Below, in pieces: positions 1 through 10,074 of a DNA stretch of 62,233 nt. The stretch covers positions 132,812 through 195,044 of the forward strand of contig NW_008246094.1 of the NCBI RefSeq assembly GCF_000281045.1, in the 5' to 3' direction. Source of the stretch: Saprolegnia diclina VS20 (Eukaryota > Oomycota > Saprolegniomycetes > Saprolegniales > Saprolegniaceae). Each line of letters starts with the position of its first letter. Position 1 is the first letter of the stretch. The notes under the pieces are model-generated. The model was not told where the DNA came from, made no database searches, and saw only the letters and a list, made by a program, of their open reading frames with translations. The position numbers and the translations under genes were made by a program.

Positions 1-374
1 GACGTCGACCGGAGCAGCGTCGGCTCAATGTACCGCCCGAGAAGGTGCGTCGAGCTGCCGAGCGTGTTGAACCACTCGACGTTGATGGGCACACCCTTCT
101 TGACGCGGATCGTCGGGCCCGGGTGCGACATATTACGACCGACGACGCCGTAGCCGTAGACAGCAGTCGTCGGGATCCCGTTGCCCCACGCATGGCTATC
201 GACTTGGCCAATGTTCATCTTGAGCGAGCCGCCGGCCGTCATGTCGAGCACCTCGGGCAGCACGAGCGGCGACGCGTAGGCCGTAAAGGCGTAGAGCGCA
301 CCGCCGTACGTCGGGTCGGGCGCGTCCTGCGCAGCGGCGGACGCTACCAATAGGAAAAGGTGGCTCAGTTTCAT
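1..374 (-). CDS. Secreted multicopper oxidase, N-terminal part (runs off window)
   Basis: Open reading frame read leftwards from the ATG at 372-374 to the window edge with no stop. The first ~20 residues form a signal peptide (MKLSHLFLLVASAAAQ), followed by sequence typical of the first cupredoxin domain of CotA/bilirubin-oxidase-like multicopper oxidases, including an SHPGPTIRVKKGVPINVEW stretch at about residues 83-101, where the family has its PGPT.....G strand. The product should be extracellular and oxidise phenolic or metal substrates with four copper ions. The copper-ligand His-X-His motifs lie beyond the window, so activity cannot be judged. No intron is seen in the visible 124 codons. 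Family assignment rests on the signal peptide plus the PGPT region. Confidence 0.8.
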   Translation of the reverse strand, partial: MKLSHLFLLVASAAAQDAPDPTYGGALYAFTAYASPLVLPEVLDMTAGGSLKMNIGQVDSHAWGNGIPTTAVYGYGVVGRNMSHPGPTIRVKKGVPINVEWFNTLGSSTHLLGRYIEPTLLRST

Positions 375-601
375 GGTGAAAATTGCACAGTGAGGACTGT
401 AAAGGATGCTTTTCCCGGGCGATACGCTGGAAAATCGGAACAAATCAGAGTAGCCAATGTGTTGGCTTCAACAGCACGAGTGTTCGAATTAGTGGTGTAA
501 TTCGAAAGATACTTAGTCGTGCCGTCAAGTTTCAAGTTGGCCCACGCATAGTATGCACGAAAAGAGCTCGGAGTTTGTACCCCCGGGTAGCTAGACTCTC
601 A

Positions 602-816
602 CTAATGGCCGGGGGCTTGGTCGTGCATGGAGTCAAAGCGCGTCAAGGGAGGCAAGAGATCGTCGCTTGTGAGCTGCCAATCTCCGTCCAACAAGTTCAG
701 CGTGATCGCGCCAGTTTCGCGCTGGTATACAAACCGGTTGAACGCTGGCACCCGCTCGACATCTCACGAGCTGGCGCAGCGTGAAGTATCGGGCAGCAAC
801 GGTCGAGTAAACCGTG
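602..816 (-). CDS. Possible small spliced gene or 3' exons, unrecognised
   Basis: Two stretches without stops can be joined by a plausible intron (donor GTGAGA, acceptor ACCAG, about 47 nt). They give a C-terminus containing YFTLRQL followed by RETGAITLNLLDGDWQL and ending in a TAG at 602-604. The downstream part has the codon usage of neighbouring genes. I do not recognise the family, cannot fix the 5' end, and the CAG acceptor is rare in this window. It could equally be a gene remnant or chance. Confidence 0.22.
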
Positions 817-1281
817 CTAGGTAGGTAACTACACTGTATTCATTCGCCTCTCTGGGATAGCTGCTCTCTCGGAGGGCTTGACGTCAAGGGCCAGCAATAA
901 TCTGGCAGAAGAGGGCACCGAAAAAAGAACCCTCGACGGAGAACAAATCGATGCAACACTATTGGTGGTGGAGTTGGTCGAATAAAGAACCTCGTTTACC
1001 ATTGGCCCTGTGCACGTGGCGCATTACCTTCGATGCGTTTCCAAATTGGCTCGGGCGACCATAGATGATGCACAAGTAAATATGCACTACTAGTTATTAA
1101 TAACCACTACACCTCGTAAACCTCTACATTTACGTTGATCTCGGCGCCACCGAGCCGTGGGATCCTTGAAATAGCCTCCTCGCTCTTCTGCCCGTCCCGA
1201 ATCCTGACGCTACAAGGTATGAACGGTGTTGGTGCTGACGAGAACATGCGATTGACTGCGTTATATAAATCACAAAAGAGC
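817..1281. other. Intergenic, nothing recognised
   Basis: AT-richer spacer with no convincing reading frame. It holds the 3' flank of the HTH-ankyrin gene (stop at 1282-1284). Confidence 0.5.
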
Positions 1282-2868
1282 TCACACTGTCGTTACGACG
1301 TCGGGGCTCTGGAGGAGCTGCATCATGTCGGCCGAAGCCTCCAGCGTTTCTGCGAGCTCAAGGACCGTGAGACCGTCCTAGGACCATAGTGAGGACATGC
1401 GCGAGTAGCGTCGCGCCCGTACAAGCGACCGCGCCACGCGATTCGCGCCCTTCTTGATGAGCACGTCGACGACGCCGATGTGGCCAAAGCGGACGGCGTT
1501 AAACAGCGGCGTGCGGTCGTCCTAGGTCCCCATATACAAAAAACAGTGAAGGCCAGAGGAGCCGTTATCATACGACGTCGGTGGCTTCCATGTTGGCGCC
1601 AAACTTTAGGAGGAGCTTGACGGCCTTGACATCGCCCATTTCGGATGCGACCACGAGGGCAGTCTTGAGGTTCTAGCAGTGTAATATAGCAATATGGTTG
1701 GTAGAGACAGAGATGAGAGTCGTAGAAATGTACCGTGTCGGTGGTCTCGGTCTTGGCGTTGGCTTCGAGCAAGCTCTTGAGCGCATTGCTGTGGCCCAAC
1801 TTAACGGCGACAACCAGCGCGCTCGTGCCCGTCTATAATGGCCAGTCCGCAGCCGAAATGACACAGCAATACTAGTACCTCATCCGTCGCATCAGGCTTG
1901 GCCCCGTGCTCCAAGAGGTACTTGAGAACGTGGTAGTGGCCGCCCTTGAGCGCCATGAGCAGCGGTGTGCACCCGTCCTAGGCAGCATAATCCTCACACC
2001 GTACCCACCGACAGGCAACCTACCACACCGACGCAGTCGACCGCGATGCCCTTTTGAACAAGACACTCGACGAACCCGAGTTCGCCAGCGGTTGCAGCAT
2101 GCAGCAGAAACCCTTCCTACGCGTTGCTGCTTCAGCGGCGCTTGATGGTGCAGGCAGAAGAGCGTACTTCGGAGTGGACGCCCTTGGGTGCGGGCTTGCG
2201 CTTCGCAGCGCCGACAAGGAACCCCATTGCGTTGGCATCCGGATGCAAAAGACTCACCTACGCACGTGGCGTCACGGCATGTATGTAGTGGCGGAGCAGC
2301 GGCGTACTGCATCGTGGCTGAGCACCGCGTGGTCGTAACTCGTGGGTTCCGAACTCAAGGCGCCGGTCACATTGTAGCGGTTGCAGAATCGATAGTACCA
2401 GCCCCACGACGCCTGGAACTTGTCCATGGACGGGTACTTCTTGGCGAGAACGAGCGCGCGCTGCTGGATGTGCGATGGCACGAGCGCGACGTTGTTGAGC
2501 CGAAGCGCGCTCACCCACTTGAAGAGCTCGGTCTCAAACTCGACTTTGGCGCGGTCGCCGCCCCGCTTGCGGCCGTTGCGGACGCCTTCGCGGCCCGTGG
2601 CGAAGCGCGAGAGGAAGACATCGCGGTCCTTGTACAGCTTGCGGATGGCTGCGGGCGTGACGCCGTACGCTTCCGCGAGCTGCTTTGTGGGCACCTTGAC
2701 TGCGCTCTCGCTGCTCTGCGCACTCAAGATCGTCTCGAGGATCTCCATGCGCTGCTCGTCCGTGAGCCGCGCGCCCTTGCCGCGCTTCTTCTCGGCTGGC
2801 GCCGCCGCCTCAACCGTCGTCGGCGTCATCTTGCAGTTGACACGGAAACTTTCACGGATGGCACGCAT
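1282..2868 (-). CDS. CENPB/psq-type HTH DNA-binding domain fused to ankyrin repeats
   Basis: Eight exons (2868-2308, 2257-2168, 2116-2024, 1977-1879, 1832-1734, 1672-1574, 1521-1423, 1377-1282) joined by introns of 45-61 nt, all ending TAG, give a 411-residue protein. Exon 1 carries a psq-like helix-turn-helix (about residues 36-80, with QLAEAYGVTPAAIRKLYKD) and a CENPB/Tc5-type HTH (about 100-165, with SWGWYYRFCNRY). The rest consists of ankyrin repeats such as DGCTPLLMALKGGHYHVLKYL. Exons 4-7 are each exactly 99 nt, so each encodes one 33-residue repeat in phase 0. No DDE transposase core is present, which suggests a domesticated transposase DNA-binding domain recruited by a host regulator. 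Start chosen as the first ATG (2866-2868); an in-frame alternative lies at 2827-2829. Function unknown; DNA-binding scaffold is inference. Confidence 0.82.
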
Positions 2869-3381
2869 TGTTCAGTTAAGTTTGCTCCCTCTTTGTTTCG
2901 ATACAACGTATTCAGTATTAGAGGGTGGAACGTGGCTAGTTGCACGCCATCTTTGGCACCGTCCGGGCAGCCACCACGTAGCGCGACATGACGCGTCTAT
3001 GCAGCAGACAGCGCTTCTACCAAGCAAGCGATCGACCGATCGTGCGCCAGCAAAGTCGAGCTGCAAACACGCTGTGCGTACTGTCTGCATAGGATGGACG
3101 CACGCAACTTGAGAAATAAATCCAGTGTATACCAAGCAACCAGGGCGTGTCGATGACGTCCCACGGCCTGAATGTACCACGTGGCCGACGGGATCGACGC
3201 CTGCATCGATGGTGCAGGCGACCGGCCTATCGCTGATCGCCGTTCGGCAGCAGGTCGCGACGACAGGTGAATGGCACACGGCCGCGGTTTTTTATAGCCT
3301 TCATTTGCGTGCGTTTAGCCTCGGCGTAGCGTCGTGCCACTCTGACGCGTCCCGTGGCATCCTGTCTTTTTCTCGGTTGCC
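2869..3381. promoter_or_regulatory. Divergent promoter region, HTH-ankyrin / opine dehydrogenase
   Basis: 513 bp between two divergent start codons. No coding sequence is supported. Unlike most promoters here, I see no clear CCAATCA box close to either ATG. Confidence 0.4.
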
Positions 3382-4940
3382 ATGACGCTCTCGGTGGCCA
3401 CCGCGCGCGCCCAGCTCGCCAAGCACACGTCCTCGTCGACCTCGTCGCCCATCGTCGCCATCTGCGGCGGCGGCAACGGCGCCCACGTCGCTGCCGGCTA
3501 CTTGGCCTCCAAGGGCCTCCGCGTCCATGTGCTCACGCGGCAGCCCGAATTGTGGTCGGAATCGATTCGCATCTCGACCAAAGGCAGCAGCTGGCAGGAC
3601 AAGGGCGACATCGTGGGCCGCCTCACACTCGTCACAAGCAACGCGGCGCAGGCGATCCCGACCGCCGACGTCATCTTTGTGGCCGCGCCCGCGAACGCGC
3701 ACCCGGCAATCCTCGAGAAGATCGCGCCGCATGTCAAGGCCGGCGCAGTCCTCGGCGCGCTCTTTGCCCAGGGCGGCTTTGACTGGGCGGCCAAGCGCGC
3801 GCTCGGCGCCACGACCTTGGAGAGCCTGAGCATGCTCTTTGGCCTCCAGAACATTCCGTGGATCTGCAAGGCGACGACGTACGGGAAGGAAGCCAAGATC
3901 ATTGGGCCCAAGAAGTGTCTCTACGTTGCAGCGTACCCTGTCGAGAAGAAGGACGCGGCCGCGCGCCTCATGGAGGACCTCTTTGACATTCCGTGCACGA
4001 CGGTCGCCAACTTTCTCAACTTGACGCTGACGCCGTCCAACCAGATCATCCACCCCGCGCGGTACTACGCCATCTTCCGCGACTGGGACGGCAAGAAGAC
4101 GTACACCAAGGAGCAGCTTGCGCAGCGCAAGGGCCTCACCCTCTGTCCGCCAATGCCACTTCGCACCTTCGTTGACTGAGTTTGTACTGGCTAGACGCCG
4201 ACTTTGACGAATTTTCCGCCGAGCAGCTCTCGATGCTCGACAACGAGCTCCAGCAGGTCAAGCTCGCGCTCCTTCAGGTACACCATTTGCATGACGACGG
4301 TGTGTCACGCATGGACGTAGCGCTTTCCCGCCCTCGACTTGTCGGATGTCCTGCCCATGGACGCCCGCGTCGTCAAGCAGTATGGCGACGACGTCTCGGA
4401 CCGGTGCGTACTTCTCTTCAACTACGTCTCATAACTAACACTGGTGTTGTATGTAGGAGCTCGCTCAAGGCGATCTTCGAGTCCAACTTGGGCTACCAAG
4501 GCTGTGTGACGCCGCTCAACGAGGTGTCGCCGGGCCAGTTCCACCCGGCGGTCGGGTCGCGGTACTCGCCTCATCCCGTTCGATTGACAGATTGATACTT
4601 TTTTTTAGTCTCTTTTGGGAAGACATTCCGTACGGTCTGTGCATTCTCAAAAACATGGCCGAAATGCTCGGCAACTTTCCGACGCCGCGGATTGACTTTA
4701 TGATCCGCTGGCACCAGCAGGTCGTACCCGCTTCGACCCTCGCTTTGGCCAACTTACTGAATTTGCAAATTTTAGTTTATGGGCGTCCAGTTCCTCAACG
4801 AAGACAGCCAGCTCAACCCGCGCGAGATTTGGCGCACGGGCGCCCCCAACAAGTATGGCATCCACGACATTGAGGACCTTGTCGAGACGTCGCTGCCGCG
4901 CGAGATGCAAGGCTACAAGCACCCGCGCTCGCGCATGTAA
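3382..4940 (+). CDS. Opine dehydrogenase-like NAD(P)-dependent enzyme
   Basis: Six exons (3382-4144, 4195-4277, 4321-4403, 4457-4561, 4609-4720, 4776-4940), all introns ending TAG, encode 436 residues. The N-terminus has a Rossmann fold with the dinucleotide-binding turn CGGGNGAHVAAGYLA at about residues 27-41. The centre has NQIIHPARYYAIFRDW, matching the octopine/nopaline dehydrogenase substrate domain with its conserved Asn-X-X-X-His. The family condenses an amino acid with a 2-oxo acid by reductive amination, or reverses this. Substrate cannot be read from sequence. No signal peptide; probably cytosolic. Intron 1 (4145-4194) uses a GTCCG donor; I placed it because it restores an aligned frame (TLYADFDEFSAEQL). 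Confidence 0.82.
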
Positions 4941-5019
4941 CTTGTTCCGGATTTCTGACGGCAATATATGGCTTTTCTTGCGACTTGGAGGACAATAGTA
5001 CAGAGTTAAGTTAGGACAA

Positions 5020-6240
5020 CTAGGGCGACGACGCGAAGAAGCGCATGCGGCGGTCGATGGCGATCATGCGGCTTCGGCACTCGTCGACGCTGGCTTGGAG
5101 TTGCTGCATGTCGGCTTTCGAGGCTTGGGTCGGGTCCAACGAGAGAAGCGTGAGCTCGGTGCTGAGGCTTTGCATGTCCAGCGTCAGCTGCTGCTTCAGT
5201 TGCTGGAGTTCGCGTAGCGACGCGGCCGGGTCGACCTTCCACGCAACCGGTGACGACGGCGCGCTGGCCGCCCGCAGCTTGGTCGCCGACTGTTTGAGGC
5301 TCTGGCGAAACTGCGCAAAGTCGGCGACGAACGAGGAGCGCTCGAGGTCGCTGCTTGGACACATCGAGTACAAGCTCGTGCTCGGCTCGCTGGACGAGAT
5401 CATGCTCGCGCCAAGGAACGCCGACTCGGACGGGCTCGGTGGTCGAGCGACAAATTCGACACGGCGGTGCACGGGCGTCTCGTCGTCGTCGTCGTCGCAG
5501 TCGTGGAATCGAATGCTACGGTCGATTTTGGGCGTCGTCAGGTCTTCCTCTTCGATGCGGCTCTGGACGAGGTGCACGGCAGCTGTTGACGCCCGAAAGG
5601 TCTGCGGGGACATCGGGCGCTCGGGTCGCATTGGCGACGTACTCGACGACGTCATCGTGACAGGCGGCGCGTGCTGGGGGCTCGGCGTCTCCCGGTCGAG
5701 CATACGCGTGTACGTCTCCATGCGCGGTGCTGTGTGGTCGCTCTCAGACGAGTACGATGCAAACGAGTCGTGGAGGCGGCGGGGCATCGGCGGCTGCAAG
5801 AGCTTCTCACGGGCGTGCACCGAGTGGTCGAGCTGCTGCATGGTTTCGGCAAACTTGAGTTGCACTTGCATGACCTCGGTCAAGAGCGGGCTCAAGTTCT
5901 GTTGCACTTGTCGGTCCTCGAACGACGCTGTCGCTTTGGCGTGGCGGCGCGGGCTCGTCTTCGGGCTAGTTTCAATGACAGCCTCGAGCATGTCTTGCAG
6001 GTGCCGGATCTGGTGCTGGATGTACTTCTCGGCCACGCTGCGCTGCTTGATCTCCCACGCGAGGCGCTGCTCGAGCTCGAGGTTCTGCTCCAGCGCGAGC
6101 CGCAGCTTCATTTCCCAGACGCGGATGTCGGGGCTGTAGACGTCGACGGGCGTCGGCCGCGGGCGCCGGTGCAGCGTGAGCTTCTCCTTCGCGACGCGGA
6201 GCTGCTCCTTGAGCGCGTCCGTCTCGAGCATGGTGGTCAT
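5020..6240 (-). CDS. Coiled-coil protein, function unknown
   Basis: Uninterrupted 406-codon frame. The ATG at 6238-6240 (MTTMLETDALKEQL) is preferred because upstream in-frame sequence is AT-rich and unlike coding DNA here. The protein has an N-terminal coiled coil (about residues 5-110, rich in Leu, Glu, Gln and Arg), a Ser/Pro-rich low-complexity middle with an acidic run of five Asp near residue 240, and a C-terminal coiled coil (about 325-400). No catalytic motif or membrane segment. It lies tail-to-tail with the opine dehydrogenase (79 bp apart). A cytoskeletal or scaffold role is possible but not shown. Confidence 0.7.
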   Translation of the reverse strand: MTTMLETDALKEQLRVAKEKLTLHRRPRPTPVDVYSPDIRVWEMKLRLALEQNLELEQRLAWEIKQRSVAEKYIQHQIRHLQDMLEAVIETSPKTSPRRHAKATASFEDRQVQQNLSPLLTEVMQVQLKFAETMQQLDHSVHAREKLLQPPMPRRLHDSFASYSSESDHTAPRMETYTRMLDRETPSPQHAPPVTMTSSSTSPMRPERPMSPQTFRASTAAVHLVQSRIEEEDLTTPKIDRSIRFHDCDDDDDETPVHRRVEFVARPPSPSESAFLGASMISSSEPSTSLYSMCPSSDLERSSFVADFAQFRQSLKQSATKLRAASAPSSPVAWKVDPAASLRELQQLKQQLTLDMQSLSTELTLLSLDPTQASKADMQQLQASVDECRSRMIAIDRRMRFFASSP

Positions 6241-7726
6241 AGCTAGCCGCTCTTTCAGCTTGTGCCAATGCAGCCAGCGGGAAGCGTATCCGGCTTGCCG
6301 CCCAAACAGTGCCCCGTTATCCGGATTGCGTGCACGGTCCATGCGTTTCAAATTCAAAAACTCAAAAAAGCGCGCGCAAAACTCAAATATTGCGCACGTC
6401 TGCGCACTACGACGCAGCGTATCGAACAGACTTCCTACAAAGCAGCTAGGAAATGTCAATGCTGGGCTATAGAGTTGCCGACAAAACACCCTGTAGCCCA
6501 GCTGCCTGTAGCCCATGGTCCAGGCTGGACAGGGCATCGCACTCCTACTCTTGATCACCCAATCACGCATCGCGCCGTCGACGATGATGGGCGGTGACCA
6601 GCTTGACCCGCGCACTGCACTTGGTGATGCCACATGTTGTTGTGCCTTTGCCCAAGTCTCCATGATGCAAGTTGGCGCACGCACACCCAGTAGGGTACTC
6701 TGCGGACGATTCAACATTCAACTGACGTCGAAATGTCTATATCAACATACCTCGTGGACTGCACGTGAAGGTGATTGAGAGACGCAAAGTCCTCGACGCT
6801 CTGCGAACGCCGTGCCGCCTGCATTCAAGTTGAACGGACCATTGCAGCGGGATGGAGACATTCTCCCCAGGTAATGTTGAATGGTGTGGGTCGACGGCGT
6901 CTCGAATCTGGTCAGTGGAACGACGATAACGTGAATGTAAGGGCTGTCAACCAAGGGTATATACACGTGCCATCCAGCATTACGCACGCGTTTCCCGCCT
7001 TTTTGAGATTGCACTGCGTTGGTGGCGGGTGCGATGCCTGTCAAAAGTGCAAACTTGACATTCTTGCGCAGTCGCATCTGGACGTCGAGCGGCTGGTGGT
7101 GTTCGTCGTCGTCCTCGCGTCCCTACGTCTCGTGTCGCAGCAGCGTTGTGTATCTTTGCGGTCGAGCGGCCGTATAAAACACACGTAGAGTGTGCTCCCA
7201 GACCAGTTATGCGTTTGATTGCTCCACATATCCAGTGTCTTTCGGCCACGGTATATATGCGCACGACGCGTAGCCCATGACGGCTAGTCCTATTATTGTC
7301 TAGTTATCATCCTCGCGTGTGGCCGGTCGACCTGCGGCTGCTTCTCCGACCTAAGAAGCCACACCCAGTCACCAAATGTTGAAGTTCAAACCCAAGCAGC
7401 GCGGCCACCACTCATTGTCATTATGGACGCTTTGGCCGCAACGGCGTTCCCGAGGACGCTGCGAGGTTCATATACGACCAAATCTTGGGCGAGCGACAGC
7501 CGAGGAGGATGCCATGGCGGCGCCGAGCCGTGTCCAATCGAATCTGATACGCGACTAACCGGTTTGAAGTTCAAACGCCCCATGCCTCTGGGCGCGGAAG
7601 AGAGCACCGTGATGATTGGCTGCAATAAGCCAATCAAACGCGGCGAATTTCTGACTAAGTTGCGTGTTTTAAAAATTCAAACGCCCAGCTGGACCCCACT
7701 CTTCATTTCTGCAACACGACCAAGCC
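6241..7726. promoter_or_regulatory. Long divergent intergenic region with CCAAT boxes near its right end
   Basis: 1.5 kb between divergent genes. A stop-free stretch near 7415-7550 is too short to call. Inverted CCAAT boxes occur at 7614-7619 (GATTGG) and 7630-7638 (CCAATCAAA), about 90-110 bp upstream of the MAN1-like ATG, with TTCAAACG copies at 7571 and 7677. The rest is unexplained. Confidence 0.5.
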
Positions 7727-10012
7727 ATGGCCAAGACGGACGCAAAAGAGGTCAAGCCGCGGAAGCGCTCCAAGAAGATTGCGACGACGGTGACCAAGGA
7801 CGCACCCCAGGACGGCGCTGCCAAGAAGCGCACGCCGGTCAAGGGCCCAGCCAAGGTGGCCAAGCCGAGCCCGGCCAAGGCGCCGATCGAGACCATTGTC
7901 ATCGACGGTGACGAGTCCGAGACCCACAAGGACGACGCCGACGCCGAGGCCAAGCCGGCCTTGACGATCGAGCCAGTGGGGGCCACAACGACGAGCGCGC
8001 CGGATTTCCTATCGCCGGTAATCTTGGCAATGGCGCGAAGGGCGCCATGCTGACCTGTCTCTAGGTAAGCAAGCTGCAGCGCGCGCAGGAGATTGCTGCG
8101 AAGGATCAAGAGGCGCGCCTCGAAGCGGCCGAAGCCAAACGTCTTGCCGACTCTCGCCAGCGTGGCGCCAAGCGCAAGGATATGGCCTCGGACGCCGATG
8201 CGCCGGCCCACGCCAAGGTTGCCAAGACAGGCGCGCTCGAGACCGACGTCGAAACGACGACGACGACGACGATTAGCCAGCAGACGACCATCAAGGCTGC
8301 GACACACGCGGTCACGCGGTCCAAGATCGTCTCGGAAAAGAAGGCCAAGATCGTCAAAACCCCCGACGAGTCCGCGACCCAGTACGCATTGCGCGCCGCC
8401 AATATCAACAAGGAAGAGCGCAAGAAGCTCGCCGCAGCCAAAGCTGCGATCGCTGAAGCCGGTCCTGAAGAAGCCGTAGCGGCAGAAACGAACGAGCACA
8501 CGACGACCGAGGCGACGCCAGTCGTTGCCACGAGCCCGGAAGATGTGTACGAGACGCCCGAATTTGTGGCCCGCAGCACCGAAGACCACTTCCGCAGCGT
8601 CTCGTCATCGACGACAACGACGACCTTTCCTGATGTCATGCACGTTGAAGAGCCCGTCGACGACGCCACGTCCAACGCTGCGCCGTCGACCGCGCTCGTC
8701 CGATCTCTGCCTGGCCCGAAGCGCTCGTCGACCGCGCGCGTCATCGCTTACGCCGGCGTCATTGCCGCTGCGGTCGGCGCCGTCGTTCTCGGCGCGACCT
8801 CGGCCTACGTAGAGCAGCTGCCGCACTGCGACGCCAATGCTACGGCTGCGGGTATTCCTTAAGACCATCCCTATATGGTGTAGTAATATATAAATCAACC
8901 TGCTGTAGACCTCCACTGCCGGCCCTGTCCACCGCATGGAGTGTGTCGTGACGGCGCCTTGGTCGACTGCGATCCGTCGTTCATTGCGCTCCGCGGCGAG
9001 TGCCATGAAGCCATGGGCCTCACCCGCGACTCGAGCCTGATGGCGTCGATGCTGACCGAGATCTGGCGCAGCGAGGCCACGTCCGTGTACTGCGAGGCGC
9101 CGCTGGCCACCCGGCTCCAAGCGCTGGACCCTCTCAGCGTGGTGCAGGACCTGGGCCACCCGTCGTCGGTGCCGCTCTCGACCGAAGCCCTGCGTCAACA
9201 GCTCCGCGCCGACCCTGCGTGGTACTGACTGCGATTGGATGAACGTTCTCAAGCTTGTGGTTGTAGGAAGGACATTGGGCCCAAGACGTTCGGTATCGCG
9301 TTTACAAAGGCGCTGACGCGCCTCGGCAAGAAGAGTGACGCAACGTTCGTCGACTTGACCATCGATGACGCGTCGCCATTGTGCCGCGCCACCACGTTTG
9401 TGTTGGAGTACTTTACGGTACGCGTCGCGAGGTGGTCGACACAGTCGGCGTCACTCTACGGTTTCTAGTCGGTCGTCCTCGCGGTGGTGCTCGTGGTGCT
9501 GGCGATCTTTGTGGTTGTCGACAACCAGACGTTTACCCGCGACCAAGAACTGGTACGCCATTCATCGTGCCAAGGGTTCTTGTACTAAGACGTGCCGTCT
9601 AGTTGGCACGCATGCTGGTCGTCGTCGAAGACGAGCTGATGACGCATGCCGCGTCGCGCGTCGACGAGACCGAGGATGCGGGCTACCCGATCCAGTACCT
9701 CCGCGACCACGTCATCGACATCCTCCAGCTCACGCGCGACGAAAAGTACCGCGTCGTCTCAAGCGTGTGGGATCAGCTCGGCGCCGCCGTGCGCACGGAC
9801 CCGCGCATCGTCGAGCGCACGATCACGTACGCCTACTTTCAATGTTTCAATGTATCAAGTCAACCTCACTTCTTGCAACTAGGCGCGCTGCGAACGGCGC
9901 TTCGGTCGTCATATGGGAGTGGGTCGGTGGGGCCAAGGACTTTGATGCGTCCGGCCCGTCGTTCACGCCGTACGACCATGCGACACCGGCGGCATCTGTG
10001 CAGTCGGCGTGA
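7727..10012 (+). CDS. MAN1/Src1/Heh-type inner nuclear membrane protein
   Basis: Seven exons (7727-8017, 8065-8851, 8909-9221, 9267-9417, 9469-9552, 9603-9826, 9883-10012) give 659 residues. The basic, Lys/Ala/Thr-rich N-terminal half faces the nucleus. TM1 (VIAYAGVIAAAVGAVVL) is followed by the Cys-rich luminal MSC domain with CRPCPPHGVCRDGALVDCDP. TM2 is SVVLAVVLVVLAIFVVV. The C-terminal winged-helix region ends in the family signature GASVVIWEWVG. The family tethers chromatin to the inner nuclear membrane and helps nuclear pore quality control. I see no LEM/HeH or SAP helix-extension-helix motif at the N-terminus, which is usually present. All six introns end TAG. It is convergent with the kinesin gene 62 bp away. 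Confidence 0.85.
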
Positions 10013-10074
10013 TCGTGCAAAGCATGTAGGTTGAGAATACGGTGTATATAAGGTAGTTGAAAGAAATAGCATGT

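Noticed and set aside
7411-7555. Short stop-free stretch GRNGVPEDAARFIYDQILGE
   Set aside because: Under 40 codons, no start or splice partner found, no recognised family.
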